Of a stretch of DNA of 64,000 nucleotides, positions 24,800 to 36,700 are shown piece by piece. The translations under genes were made by a program, and so were the position numbers. Under the pieces are notes generated by a model. It worked only from the letters and a program-made list of their open reading frames with translations. It did no database searches and was not told where the DNA came from. The stretch is from Oreocharis arfaki (lineage: Eukaryota > Chordata > Aves > Passeriformes > Paramythiidae), in assembly GCA_013398015.1 (NCBI GenBank), contig VZRR01002778.1, positions 1,116,001 to 1,180,000 on the forward strand, written 5' to 3'. Every line of letters starts with the position of its first letter. The first letter of the stretch is position 1.

Positions 24800-27700
24800 G
24801 TAAGCTCGGGGATCCCCCTTCCCGACCCGTTTTGGGGGGGTGGCGGCTGCGCGCCGGGGAGCGCAGGCTCCGCGCATCGCGGCCGGCGTTGCCGGGCAGT
24901 GCTTTGGGGGCAGCGCGTGGAGCAGAGGGGGACGGGATCCCGCTCGTGTTATCCCGCAGCACCCGGGAAGGCAGCGCTGGCAGGGGGCGGCTGCCGCGTC
25001 CCGCGGTGTGGTGCGTCCACGGCCCCGGGTTTGGCCCCGCCGGCCCGTCCGTGTGCGCGGGGGTCAGAAGCGTCTTCGGAACGGCAACAGCCCCAGGTGA
25101 GACGGGAGCGCTGCCGGAGCGGGGGATCACTTCTGTGCCTGGGAAGCGCCCGCGGCGGCTGTGATCGGAAGCGCGGTCCAAAGGGTTAACACCGCAGGAG
25201 CTGAGGCGCGGGGGTACCGCGGGCGCGGATTGCGCTCGGGATGCGGCCGCTCCCTGAAGATCACCGTGGTGCCTCTCTTTCTTCTTTGGTGTTTTCTTGT
25301 GGTTGTTTGTTTGTTAGTTATTGGTTTGGGGTTTTTTTTTTCCCCGTTCCCTTTTTTTTTTCCCTAATTTTTCTCTCTCTCTGTTTTGGGTGGTTTTTTT
25401 TCTTTTCTGGGAGCCCTTGCTAGACGGGAACCGTCGAGTTCCTTTTGAAGTTCTCCGTAATTAGCCCGATGGCCTCCAGGAGCCCGGTGGCTCCCCCCGT
25501 GTGGCGGTGGCCAGCCCTGATGTCACCCCCGGCGGCTTTGATCCCGTTGGAGGAGCAGCACCTCCTGCCAGACGGGCTCACCCCTACCACCCCCCTCTTC
25601 CCTTTTCCCTTCTCGAGGAAAACAGAAAGCCGATGCCGTTTTCCAGTCGGTCAGTTTTACGTTCCGTGTCACCCTCCCTTTCTTTGCAAACCACCAGCGA
25701 GGACTTAGTTCCACCGAAACTGTGAAGTTGTTGAGAGACCTGTTGCCATTGACCTAATGAGCTCTGTTGCCAGTCAAGGCACTTACTATTGGTACAACAG
25801 GGGTTTTTGGAGGCTTTTTTGCCCCCTCATATTCTCTTTGGGAAAAATTGAAGAAATAATTGCGTTTAAACAATGTATTTAAGTCAGAAGGTTCTGCTTG
25901 ATATCTCATAGTACTTAACACATCTGATTTGAAAAGACTGAGGAATGAAATTTTATCTTAGCCATCAAGTATAGATGGTTTGTTCTTTTTTTTTTTCAGG
26001 AGTAAGTGTGATCTTTTTGAATTCCCCTGCCCTGATCAAGAAATTCCTAGCAGCAATTCAGTAACAATTCTCCGAGTCAGGTTATGTTTTAAGGCTATTT
26101 GTAGTGAACTCCAGGAAGATAATAGGCAGAGTTCTTGTGAGCCTCTGATTATGAATCTGTCAACAGCTCAGTGCCAGACTGATTCAGCATCTGTCTGGCA
26201 CCCAGGCCATTGCTGGCTCACAGCGCATGGAGTTGGTATTAGGTGTGTCTGTTGATTCCACAGCCTGCTATCTTGTCTTCCCAGGTGTTGCTACTGCTGT
26301 CCTCTAGGCATCCTGCTCTGCATCTCCAGTAGAAGCAACAAAAACAAAAAGGCTGAGATGGCCAGGAAGTGGGATGGGTATCCCTCAAATAAATGATTTT
26401 GGGTTACTACTTCAGTTTGCTGATGGGTTCATAATTAGGGCTGAGATTCTTTGATTATAGAATACCGTATATGCAAGAGAAGATGTAGATACTGTTTTGA
26501 CAAGATTCCTTTCACCTACAAGTTCATAGACATCCGAGCATTTCGAGCTACCTTTTGTGGTCTCCAGGACTTCTTGATCTGCTTTTAGAATAACTTGGGT
26601 TGTTAATTGATATTTTTTTTTAATCAAAAGGAAGTGCTGATACATTGTTTTAAACACCGTAGGACTTAAACTTCCTAAATGCCATAAAATTTCATTTCTA
26701 AGTGGTAGTTGAAAGCAAGAATATATCTGGTGGTTTTGTTTGGGTTTTATTTCTCAGTAGTGTAGATTCAGTCTTGGATTTTTGAGTCAGGGTCTTCCCA
26801 GCCACTTTCTGCAGCTGCCCTGGCTGGGCCAGAGAGGAAGACTGATGCTGCTCATGGAAACTCAGAAGTGCCCAGTGTATTTTCCCTCTGGTGGAGGTAG
26901 GAAAAAGGTACTGTAGTTGTACTCATGCACTAAACTTGAATGTTTATATTAAGATTCCTAGAAAAAGGAGATGAGGTGGCTTGGTTTTGCCTTTCTGGTT
27001 CTTCTGATTCATGACGTTCTAGGCAGTGGTTTGTTTGAGGCAAGTGAATTTATGGGTTCCGCAAATATTTAGAGATGCAGTTTGCACTATATAGTTTTTT
27101 TTCTAGGCGGAATACCACAGTATGTTATGTTTGGGCTTCTTGAGAGATTCAGACTTCTCTTCCAATTCTCCTCTGATTGGAGTTGTGCTACTGGCTTGAG
27201 CATAAACACAAGGCATCCTTGGTTAAAAGGCGACAGAGGAAGAGAGCTCATGTGCTTAACAGGATGGTCCTGTACTGTAAACAAGCACTTTTCATGCTTA
27301 ACTATCTTTCCTAGCGACAGGAAGAAGGAAATGAGGCTATGCAAAAGGACCCTGACACATTTCAGACAATGCCAGACCCACCCTAGCATTCATACAGTAT
27401 AGCCAGAAGACTTGGGGAAATAAAAATAACTTCAGATGTTTCCCCTTCCTTATTGTGCATGTTATAGAAATACAGCAATCAAATGATCTGCAGTTCACAG
27501 AAAATTTCCTGGTTTGATCTGCCCTAAATAAAGAGATGATGCCCTGTATGTATTCTTTGGGTATCATATTGTTCTGCTTACAGTTGGAAACTTAGTGTTT
27601 CAAGGTGAATCAATTACAAAATTCTATATTCTCTCCAGTAGTACAGTGAGTGTAGAAATACAGTAATTTTGGTAATTTCAGCAATTCCAAGCATATTTCT

Positions 27701-30700
27701 TGCTTGTACCTAAGCAATCAGTAATTCTGCATGGTGCAGGGTATCAGGATTGTCTTGCGTGTTTTTTGATTTCCAAAGCTTTTTGCAAAGTTTTTTGTTT
27801 TGTTTTGTTTTGTTTTGTTTTGTTGTTGCTGTTGTTTGTGGGGTTTTATCAATTTTTTATTTTCTCTTCTACTTTCCCTCCTTCTCCTGTTCAAAGGGAA
27901 AAACAAAATCTGTCTTCAATGATGAGCAAGTCTCATGAAAGGGGCACAAGACCAGACTGTGATTGGAACTTTCTGGTTTTCACTGAACACTTAGTCTGCC
28001 ATTCTTGCTGGCAGTGCTAACCTGTCCCGCTCAGCACATCTTTGAAATCAGTAGGTCTGTTAGTCCAGTATACCATTGGCAAGACTGGCAGAACCAAAAG
28101 AGAGTTGAGAATGACTTAACCAGCTAGCTGTAATCCACTGAGTTTCATCATCTGAAAGTTACAGATAATACTACAGACCATTCTGAACTACTTTGGTGTC
28201 TTAGAAGAGCATGACAAGCATTTTTATTTCTTAGGATATTCTTTCAAATATTGTCTAGTATTTGTTTCCCTTGGGAAGGACTGTGCTAGGTGAGACAGAA
28301 TCAGGAAAAAGTTGTATCTGGTCTCTCTTCTAATGAAGACACAATAGGATGGCTCACTTATTTCTTGTGGGGCATTTTTTTAAAGTCCAAAAGGGTGCAG
28401 AGATTCCTTAGATTTGGGTTTAAATATATTTATTTTACATTTTTCTAGATCTGTCTATTCAAATGCGGTAGTCTGTGCTAAGAATGATTCCTGAGGAGAT
28501 GCATGAAAGACATTTGCTGAAGCCAGTAGTGGACACAGTTTGACCTTCCCAGACCTGTTCTTGTAATTTACTGAAGTTTTGGGATAAAGAAAAATAGACA
28601 CGCCCCCCTCCTCATGTTTTTGCATTTTGGGGGTGTTCTCTCTGTGACCCTGTGGACCCACAGAATTGAATGCTCTGCTGACCACCCTTCCCTCTGTTCT
28701 CCATGAGTTCTAAGAACAGATTTCCTGTGCACATAAGAGACAAGAAACTTTCCAGTGTAAAGCTTCATGGTCTGCTTTAACTTTCCTTCTTCTTCCATCC
28801 ATACAAGATGTGACCATTAGATCTTGTGCTGAGAGAAGCATTTTCAAGTATGCAGTGTCACGGACAGAATATTGCAACTGTCTCTAATATCTGAAAACAG
28901 GAAGTTCATAGTAATATTTGCTTTGGAAAAATCCATGTTTACATCTTTAATTCTGCATCAGGGAAGAAGGCATTTGTCTGTGATGCAATTAGCTTTATGC
29001 TGGGTTGTTCACTGCCACTGGTATTTTTTATCTAGTGTTGTATCATCCACACAGGATGTAGTTTGGGGCTGGGTCATCAATGAGGTTGGCTGTAAATGGT
29101 TAAGATGTAAAGGCAGTCGTTCTTCCATACAGCTCTTCCGTACATGCGTGGATAGTTTTGAGGCTGAGGCTTAACAAGCTCAAAGAAGTAACTGTCTAGA
29201 AAATCTGTTTTCTTTTGTATGAAACATTGAGCCACTTCAGATCAGTTCTTATACCATTGTTATTTCCTAGATCTGAACAGGTAGCCCACATTCTGTGCCT
29301 TCTTAGATGAAGTATGTGTCATGCTGTGCCTGCTCACTTTTGCCTCCCTCTGGAGCTGAAAGACCCTCAAAGCCTTTTGAGTTGAGCTTTGCACACTGTG
29401 TGTGAGCATGAACAGCACGAGGTTGCAGACAGGGGCAACTGGAGGATATTAATGCTGGGCTTGGGAGTAGCAATGGTTAATGTTTGCCCTTCAGTATGTT
29501 CTCAAAGGTCATGCTAACCAAGTAATTGCTGAGAGAAGAGAAGGTTGAAGTTATCTTCTATTTCCCACTCTTTGGAGGAGGATTTGTTTCCCACTCTGGA
29601 ATCTGTCAACATGACCTCCATCAGAGGATTTGACTAACTGCTTTCTCTGCCCCAAATAATCTTCCTCCAAGACCACCCTGTGTTAAGCAGGCCAGATAAA
29701 TAACCCACGTGCCCAATTATTTCTTGAGGGTTTTTTAAGTCGCTTGACATCTTGTTCCTATTCATCTGTGAACCTTCTTAAAAACAAGATGGGAGAAGAC
29801 CATCTTTAACCTATGAAAAGAGTTGTTGTATGACAGGAAAGCTGCCACATCAAGCTGTAGTTTTCTGATTAAACAAAGTTAGTTTTTACCTTCAGATCAC
29901 ATTGGTTTTTAAATTTCTTTCCTAATTCTCCTGTATGTGTTCAAAATGCAGAAAAAACCCCCAAAAGCAACAAAACAAACCAAAAACCTATTTAGGAATA
30001 AGTTGTTGACTTGGTTTGCAGTGTAAACCAGGAGTTGTGATGATTCTTTTGTGTCTTAGAACATGCTTTCCCAAAGTCTTCAACAAGTTAGGAAGCTAAC
30101 TTTGGGCAGCTAGAATCATATTTATTGGTGTGAAAATAAGCAGTAATTGCAATCTGTTACAGAGTGTATAGGGAAAGGGCTTGACAGACACACGGGGAAT
30201 ATCCTTTATTTCAGTAGCCCTTTATCAGATCCCAAAACCATGTTGATTTGGTGCTTTTTGGAGCTCATCGTTTGTGCTAGGTCCTCTTGACAGAGAGAAG
30301 GACCTCTTGTCAGCCAGATTGTGCTCTAGAGGTTGTGGTTGTGCCCTCTCTGACCTTCAGTGCCATCGAGCACTGTCATTCCTTGTGCTCTGATAAAAAC
30401 CTGTGTTTCTCCCCATGCTAAAAATAGTAAGAACTGTGAAACTGACCCCATTTATTCCTGCAAAAGTTTTGTTGGGTTTTAGAGACCCATGGATCCACAC
30501 TGGGAAAGTCCTACTTAAGTCCTCCGAAATTTATGGAGGCTCCCATTGATTTTAACAAATGTTGGCTCAATCTCTAAACATTTGAAATATTTTCAGCAAG
30601 TTTTGTTTCTCCTTTTATGTTTTGAGCCGAAAAAGTTTTGAAGTGATTTTGATCAGCCAAAGACTGTGAAAAGGAGGTTCAAATTTAATAATTAGATTTT

Positions 30701-33700
30701 GGTCCACAAAAGCAGTATTGTGTTTGCTGTGCTAGCAAGAGTATTGGTGAGAAATTAAAAGTAGTATATTCTGTGATTTGGTATAGTTGGGAAGGAGGGA
30801 AGGTACATGCAGCCAACATACACCTCTGTAGATATTTTGGAAACCAGTCACATTCTTTTTTTTAAATTTTATTTTTAGTTTTATTTTTATTTAGCTTTCA
30901 TCAATAAGGAAATAAACTTAAATCCTATCAGTGGAAGTAAGCCATTTGCATTTTTCAAAAGTTCTGCTGACCAAAAAAAAAAAAACGGGGTTCAAGCTTC
31001 CTGCTTTTTTTTCAGAGAGAACATCAATATATGATCTTAAACATCTGTTTCCTTACTTCTTCATCTGTTCCCACACAAATTCCAAACATACTCTGTTTCT
31101 TCTCCCAGTGTCCTGTGGTTTATACATAACATCAACTGCATAGTTACTGTCTTGCTTCAAGGCTCTGTGACTTGAAAAAGCCAGTCAGTCCCATGTTTAA
31201 CCCAAAGCCAGCAGGAGACAACACAAAGAGAGTATTTTTTTAGTCGTCATCCTATAGTTGTGGAATATCTGAGTAACATTCATCACCATTTCTAGGGGTT
31301 TTATGACTAGAAAGCGGTATATATATTTTGTGTCTTACATGGTTTCTCTCAAGAATTTATGAGTTCCCCTCCCCCTACCCCTCTGAAAGTTTTTAATAAG
31401 AGATATTTTCTTAAAATTGTACATGCATCCATACTGGCTTAAATTGATTGCTGAGGCAGGCAGCGGTAAGTGGAGATCACAGCGTGTATCGCTTAACTGT
31501 AGAAGGTAAATTGAAGCACAGTCAAATACAGGAGCACATCAGAAAAGGCAGCTCCTATTGCGAAATGTGACTTGCACTGTGAAGGTGAAAAGAGAAAAGT
31601 GTCTCTCTTGGGCAGGTCATTAGCTTTCCCTTCAAAACTTGCAAGCTCATCATCAGTTCAAAAGCTATGCTTTATATTCTCTTGATCTCACTAGCTCTTC
31701 TAGAAAAGCATCCTCCGTGGACTGAATGTGTCAGACTACTATTCTAGAACAGTTGTATAAGGTTAGATTGTTCTCTTAGAATTAGAAGAAGTTCCAAATG
31801 TGTTAAAAATTTGTCAAGAGCTTTTAGCGGGATTTTCAGAATGCTCTAGTTTTCAGTCGTTGAACATTTATTGACAAGCTTTCCAAGTTTTTGTTTGAGG
31901 GCATTATCCTTATAAAATGCTGTTCTTCACTAATTAAATTTTTGCTTTCTTTAGTCCTTGCTATGTGCTGCTTCCTTGAAAGGTGTGGAGCACTAAGTTA
32001 ATGATACTGCCTAAGGAATATTTAATTATATAAGTCTGAGAAAAACCAGACTTATGAGAAGGAATTTAATGATTTTCAAGCAACAGTCGCATATCTTCAA
32101 AGCGAAAACTATCTGAGGCCATGGACACATAACAGGCTTACTCTTTGGAAGTCAGTAATACTGTCCCAACTTTAAAGGGCTGCAGGCATATGACATTACA
32201 CAGAACTGATTTATCATTTTCAGTGCCTGGCCTGCTCATTTGTCGACAGCTGCCATAGTGCAGTTATTTCCCCGGTTTGTCTCAGATTTCACGTCTTTGT
32301 TCATGTATCTATAGACTGAGTGGTTGGGTAGGGTGATCAAGTCTAATGTTGGGACCACAATTCGCATGTCAGGGATGCAATTCAAGCACTAGGAAAAATG
32401 ATTGCTTGTACTTGGGGAGTGGAACTCTATCCAAAGAAGAGTATTTCTCACGTATACCACAGCTGGTCTTAAAAAATATGATCCTGAATGATCTCAGGTT
32501 TCTTAATAGCTCAGGACAGTGTTTTCGAGTTGAACAAAAATTTTGCAAAGCACCAGGAATGTCAGAGGGACATGACGTGTAGGGAGAGGTAATTTCTGAT
32601 ATAGACAGAAAAAAGAGTGTGCAAGCCATTTGCAGCCATTAGACTGGACCATCAGTCCTAGGTGGGGAAGAACCCTGTGTGCTCTGTGTGCTCCATGTGC
32701 TCCTCTGTGCCCTAGAAAACATGCATATTATGGAGTTTTAGGTTTTAAACTAAGGAGCTACTGTGTTCATCTCCAGCCTTCATGAAAATCTGAAATCTTA
32801 TTCCCTGCATTGTATGGGAGAGCTTCTCCTGCAAGCTAATTCAAGAAGATGATTTTGTATTCAATTTCTGCAAGCTTTTTTTCTCTTCTGAAAGAGAAGT
32901 CAAATAGTGAATTTCAACTAGAATCACTTAGTTAAAAATTAGGACCAAGATGAAATTAAGAAGCTAAAAAAAATCCGGGTTTTATGTATGGCATTGAAGT
33001 GAACCTTAAGCAGTGAAGCCCATTTTTTTCTGAAATTTGATTTTGGCGGTGCTGATTTTACCACTCACTACAGATTTTTACAAGCTGGTCTCTTAACAGA
33101 GCCAAAAGGTGAGATGAGTCGAACTGATGTGTGGAGGTGCTAATATGATTGTAAAGGTGTCTGAGTTGAGGCAAGAGGAAACCATCTGCTTGGAAAAACT
33201 GTTCATAAGATGTTTAGCACTCAGGTGAAAATTGAGTCAATGCATGACTGTACAAAGATACATCTGCTTTGCATCTTGTCCTGAAGACCCTAAAAGACCT
33301 AGTGCTTAAATTGCATGTTATTTCAAGGAAGCAAAAAAGAACAATGAAAGTAAATGATGTTGCTGTCTTAACTGGACTGCAGTGGTGATTTTTTTGTGGA
33401 AGAACATTATTGCAACACTGCTGTGTGGTTTTTGTTTTCTATGGGAAAGAAGGTATCATTAAACAAAAGACTGTAGACATCTTACAGTTCTCCCTTCTGC
33501 AACTGCAGTATCAAACGAGGTGTGGATTGAGTTATTTTTGCTCTGAAGGTCTAAACTTGCAAACTTACAAGACCAGGAACCAAGATTAGCCAAAGTTTAA
33601 CAAAAGAGAGGTTAGACTTTCCCAAATTCATTTATTACTCTGGGGAAGAACTGAGTCCTCCTAATCCCCCTGGAAGTGGGTAAATAAGGACTAATGGTTC

Positions 33701-36700
33701 CCAACCATACACAAAAGGAACTCCTACCCTTGATTTGAGCGTGGAGGCCTGCTTTGTAAAACAGACTAACAAATAAAGCTGTTTCCAATAAAAATTTCCT
33801 GTTTCCTCTTTAACACATTTGCCTGCTGTTTGCTTACACGACACCAAGAATAAAGACTTCATTGTACTTCTTTTTGGATTTTTGGGGGATTTGGGTGGGG
33901 GTTTTTTAATTTGTTTTCTTTTACTTTCTAAGAGGTTTGGGGGTTTTTTTTTTGTATCGGGACATTTAGAAATAATAGCACAATTTCTTTCTTGCCAGCA
34001 GTTTTCATACAAGAACCTCCTGCTGCTGAAGGAGGGCACAGGATGCGTGTCTGAAAAGCTGCACATACATTTCTTGCTTGGAATGTATAGTGAATGGTAG
34101 TTTATTGTAAAGGTTTTAACTGGCAAGAATGTTTGATTCAGAAAGGAAGTGGCACTGCAGGGATGTAGTGGGAAGGAGGGAGTAAGACCCATCCTTTGCC
34201 TGCAGCAACTTACCAGTTCAGCTGCCAGGTCTTCATCAGAAATTGCTTTGCAAATTGTGGCTGAAGTAGGGCTTTCCTAAAATAGGTTGGAAAGCAGTGT
34301 AGAGTTCCTCTGCAAGTTTCCTCTTCTCTCTGTGGCTATCAGCTGGCCCCATCCAAGCAAATGCTGTGCTTCACAGTGAGTTCATAGCTCAGATAATTAT
34401 CTGTAGTCTCCTGGGATACTGAACAAAGGCTATTGAATGCTCTGTACCTTCTAAATCTTTTTAGAAGTAGTTGGAAAACCTGATTTTGGAAGACCTGTTC
34501 TTCTTTCTTTTGTCTCTTATAATCCTGATTGTTGCTGATCAGGATGACAAGGACTTGGACATAAATATTCTCATGTCCACTTGGTTATGAAACTGGCACC
34601 TAGCAAACCAAGAGTCCCAGGGCTAATGCTGCTGAGTTGGAAGCTGGAATTTGGAAACTGCGGGGAAGAGCTTCTTCCTCTAGGGCAGTTTAAATGATTT
34701 GGCCAGAACCTCAGGTTTAACCAATGTGTTTTATTCTCACAGATTCCAGTTAAGCTGCAGTAATGAACTTTTTACCTAGACGAGGTCTCAGCTGTTTAAA
34801 TTTGTATCTCTTATGTGAGGAAGCTTGTTCAGTGTATTCAGCTTTCTGTGCAGCTTATTCAGTGCACCCTGGGCTGCATTCTCCCTCTGACTATATTTTG
34901 ATCTGCCTGAATTTCACATACACACAGTTTTGTTCATACTCTGGCTCATCAGTAGCCAACAAGGTTGAGATAGGGAAACTGGGTTAAAAAATTACCTTTC
35001 CATTTGTCTGGTCACACCATATGGAAGTACAGTCTAGGAGGAATGCTGAGTTTGGCCAACTGGAGTTGAAGAAAAGGAGCTACTTTTTAGGTCCCACCTC
35101 CAGTCTGCCACCTGTACCTGTCATGTCCCTCTCTTACACATGCTTTATGTGGATGGAGATGACATGGAGAGAGCCCTGGCCTCAGGGGACTCCCTGATCC
35201 CTTGTTCAAGGCAGTACTCCAAACTCTTCACCCTTCCAAGGACTTGCAACAGGACTTGCAACTTGCCCTATGAAAATGGGGCAAATATGGCTTTTAAGGG
35301 CTTAGCACTGTCTTGTACGCAACCCTAGGCATTTACATAGCCTAATCCATGGACAGGAGCACTTGTGTTTTATTGTTCTGTGCAATTCTTATGGCCAGAC
35401 AGGAAAACTTCAGGTGTTTCATTGCCTAGGTAGACTTCTTGGGTGATTCTCAAAGGTATTTTGAAAGCAAATATGCTCTGAAAATCCCAAAGGCCTATGG
35501 CACCTGGGTACTCGTGAAATGTAACTTCCACATAACTGGCGTATATATTTGCAGAAAAGATACACAAAGCCTTTATAGAGAATGGTAAAAAAAGTCTGAT
35601 GGATGCATATTCATAATTTTCTAGCTCTAGAAATAATTTACAGGTCATACACCTGGGGTTCTCATTAAAGGACCTGTGAACAAATATTTAAACACATTGA
35701 CAAGTGCCTGTAGTAGTCAGGAATCTGACGCTTTTTTCAATTGCACTGCAAGCATCTCCCTGCATTTTTTTGTAAATGCTTGTTATCTAGGATAATTTTT
35801 TTTCTAGTTTTAAATCAAGTAAAATTTTCATTCAATCCAGACACTTCTGCAGAATGCGACCTATAAGATACTGCATTTTATTTTAAGTACTCTTAAAAAT
35901 TAGTTGCAGATTTTTTGCTTTGCTACTTTAATTGCTTCTGAAATATTAATATATCGTGTTGTTTGTTCTTGCTTTAGCAAGTAAAAGTTTCAAATATATT
36001 TTAGATTCTTTTTTCTTCTTCTTTATTAAATTTCCCACATATTTCCTGAGTATGCTGAAATTAAAATACTACTTTAAGCACAACTTTGCAATTGCTTGCA
36101 ACTGGAGTTGAATAATGCCTTTTCTTAATCAGTAGCTAAGTCAATATGTCTGTACGTGCTTGTTCTCATGTGGTCCCATAACCCAAAGGTGAAGCAAACA
36201 CAAGTTGCACAAATGCCTGCTTGTCCTGACTTCAACAGGAGTGGATTTTTAGATGTTTATTTATCGGGAATGTTGTGTTTTGGCTCACCTTAACCCCTTG
36301 GTTTGGATATGTGTCTTAGCAAAGTAGTCTGGCAAAGCACAAATATTTCAGCACTTTTGTAGCAATTTGGAAAATTAGAGGGAGTTTGCCATCATTTTGG
36401 AGATGGTAGAAGGTGCCTGCCATTTCATCCAATTTTGTATACCTATATCTCACTGGGAATATTTCATAGCATGACAAAATCTTGTGATGTTTTACTTACA
36501 TTGTGCTTGGCTCTTCAATGCCCTGTGTGCAGTAACCTGTATTTGGAGCAATTCTGAGCGAGCCCCTTTGTGCATGGTTTCTGCAGCAGGTAGCCATAGT
36601 ATCCTCTCCAGGTAGGTGGTAAAATTGTGTACTGAGTCATGCATAATGAAGCTTTTGTTTCCTGTTCCATCAGGAACAGTGAATATAATCAAAGCCAGAC

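Larger units (their letters stand above)
24560..25260 (+). promoter_or_regulatory. DLC1: CpG island and internal promoter of the DLC1 short isoform
   Basis: The base composition changes abruptly from AT-rich flank to GC- and CpG-dense DNA that surrounds the first coding exon and runs about 450 bases into intron 1. A GC box (GGGCGG, Sp1-type) sits at 24661-24666 inside a longer G/C run at 24659-24681. I see no TATA box at a sensible distance. In mammals the short DLC1 isoform comes from such an internal CpG-island promoter, which is silenced by methylation in tumours. The transcription start cannot be placed because the sequence is gapped here. Confidence 0.8.

Noticed and set aside
24570..25181. 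Long overlapping open frames on both strands in the CpG island (203 codons minus, 187 codons plus)
   Set aside because: They run through the N gap and exist because GC-rich DNA has few stops. The plus frame only contains MILT as real coding sequence before the donor.
33635..34192. 185-codon antisense open frame in intron 1
   Set aside because: Lys/Pro-rich low-complexity composition, no known domain, no promoter or splice context. A frame of this length is expected about once by chance in a window this size.
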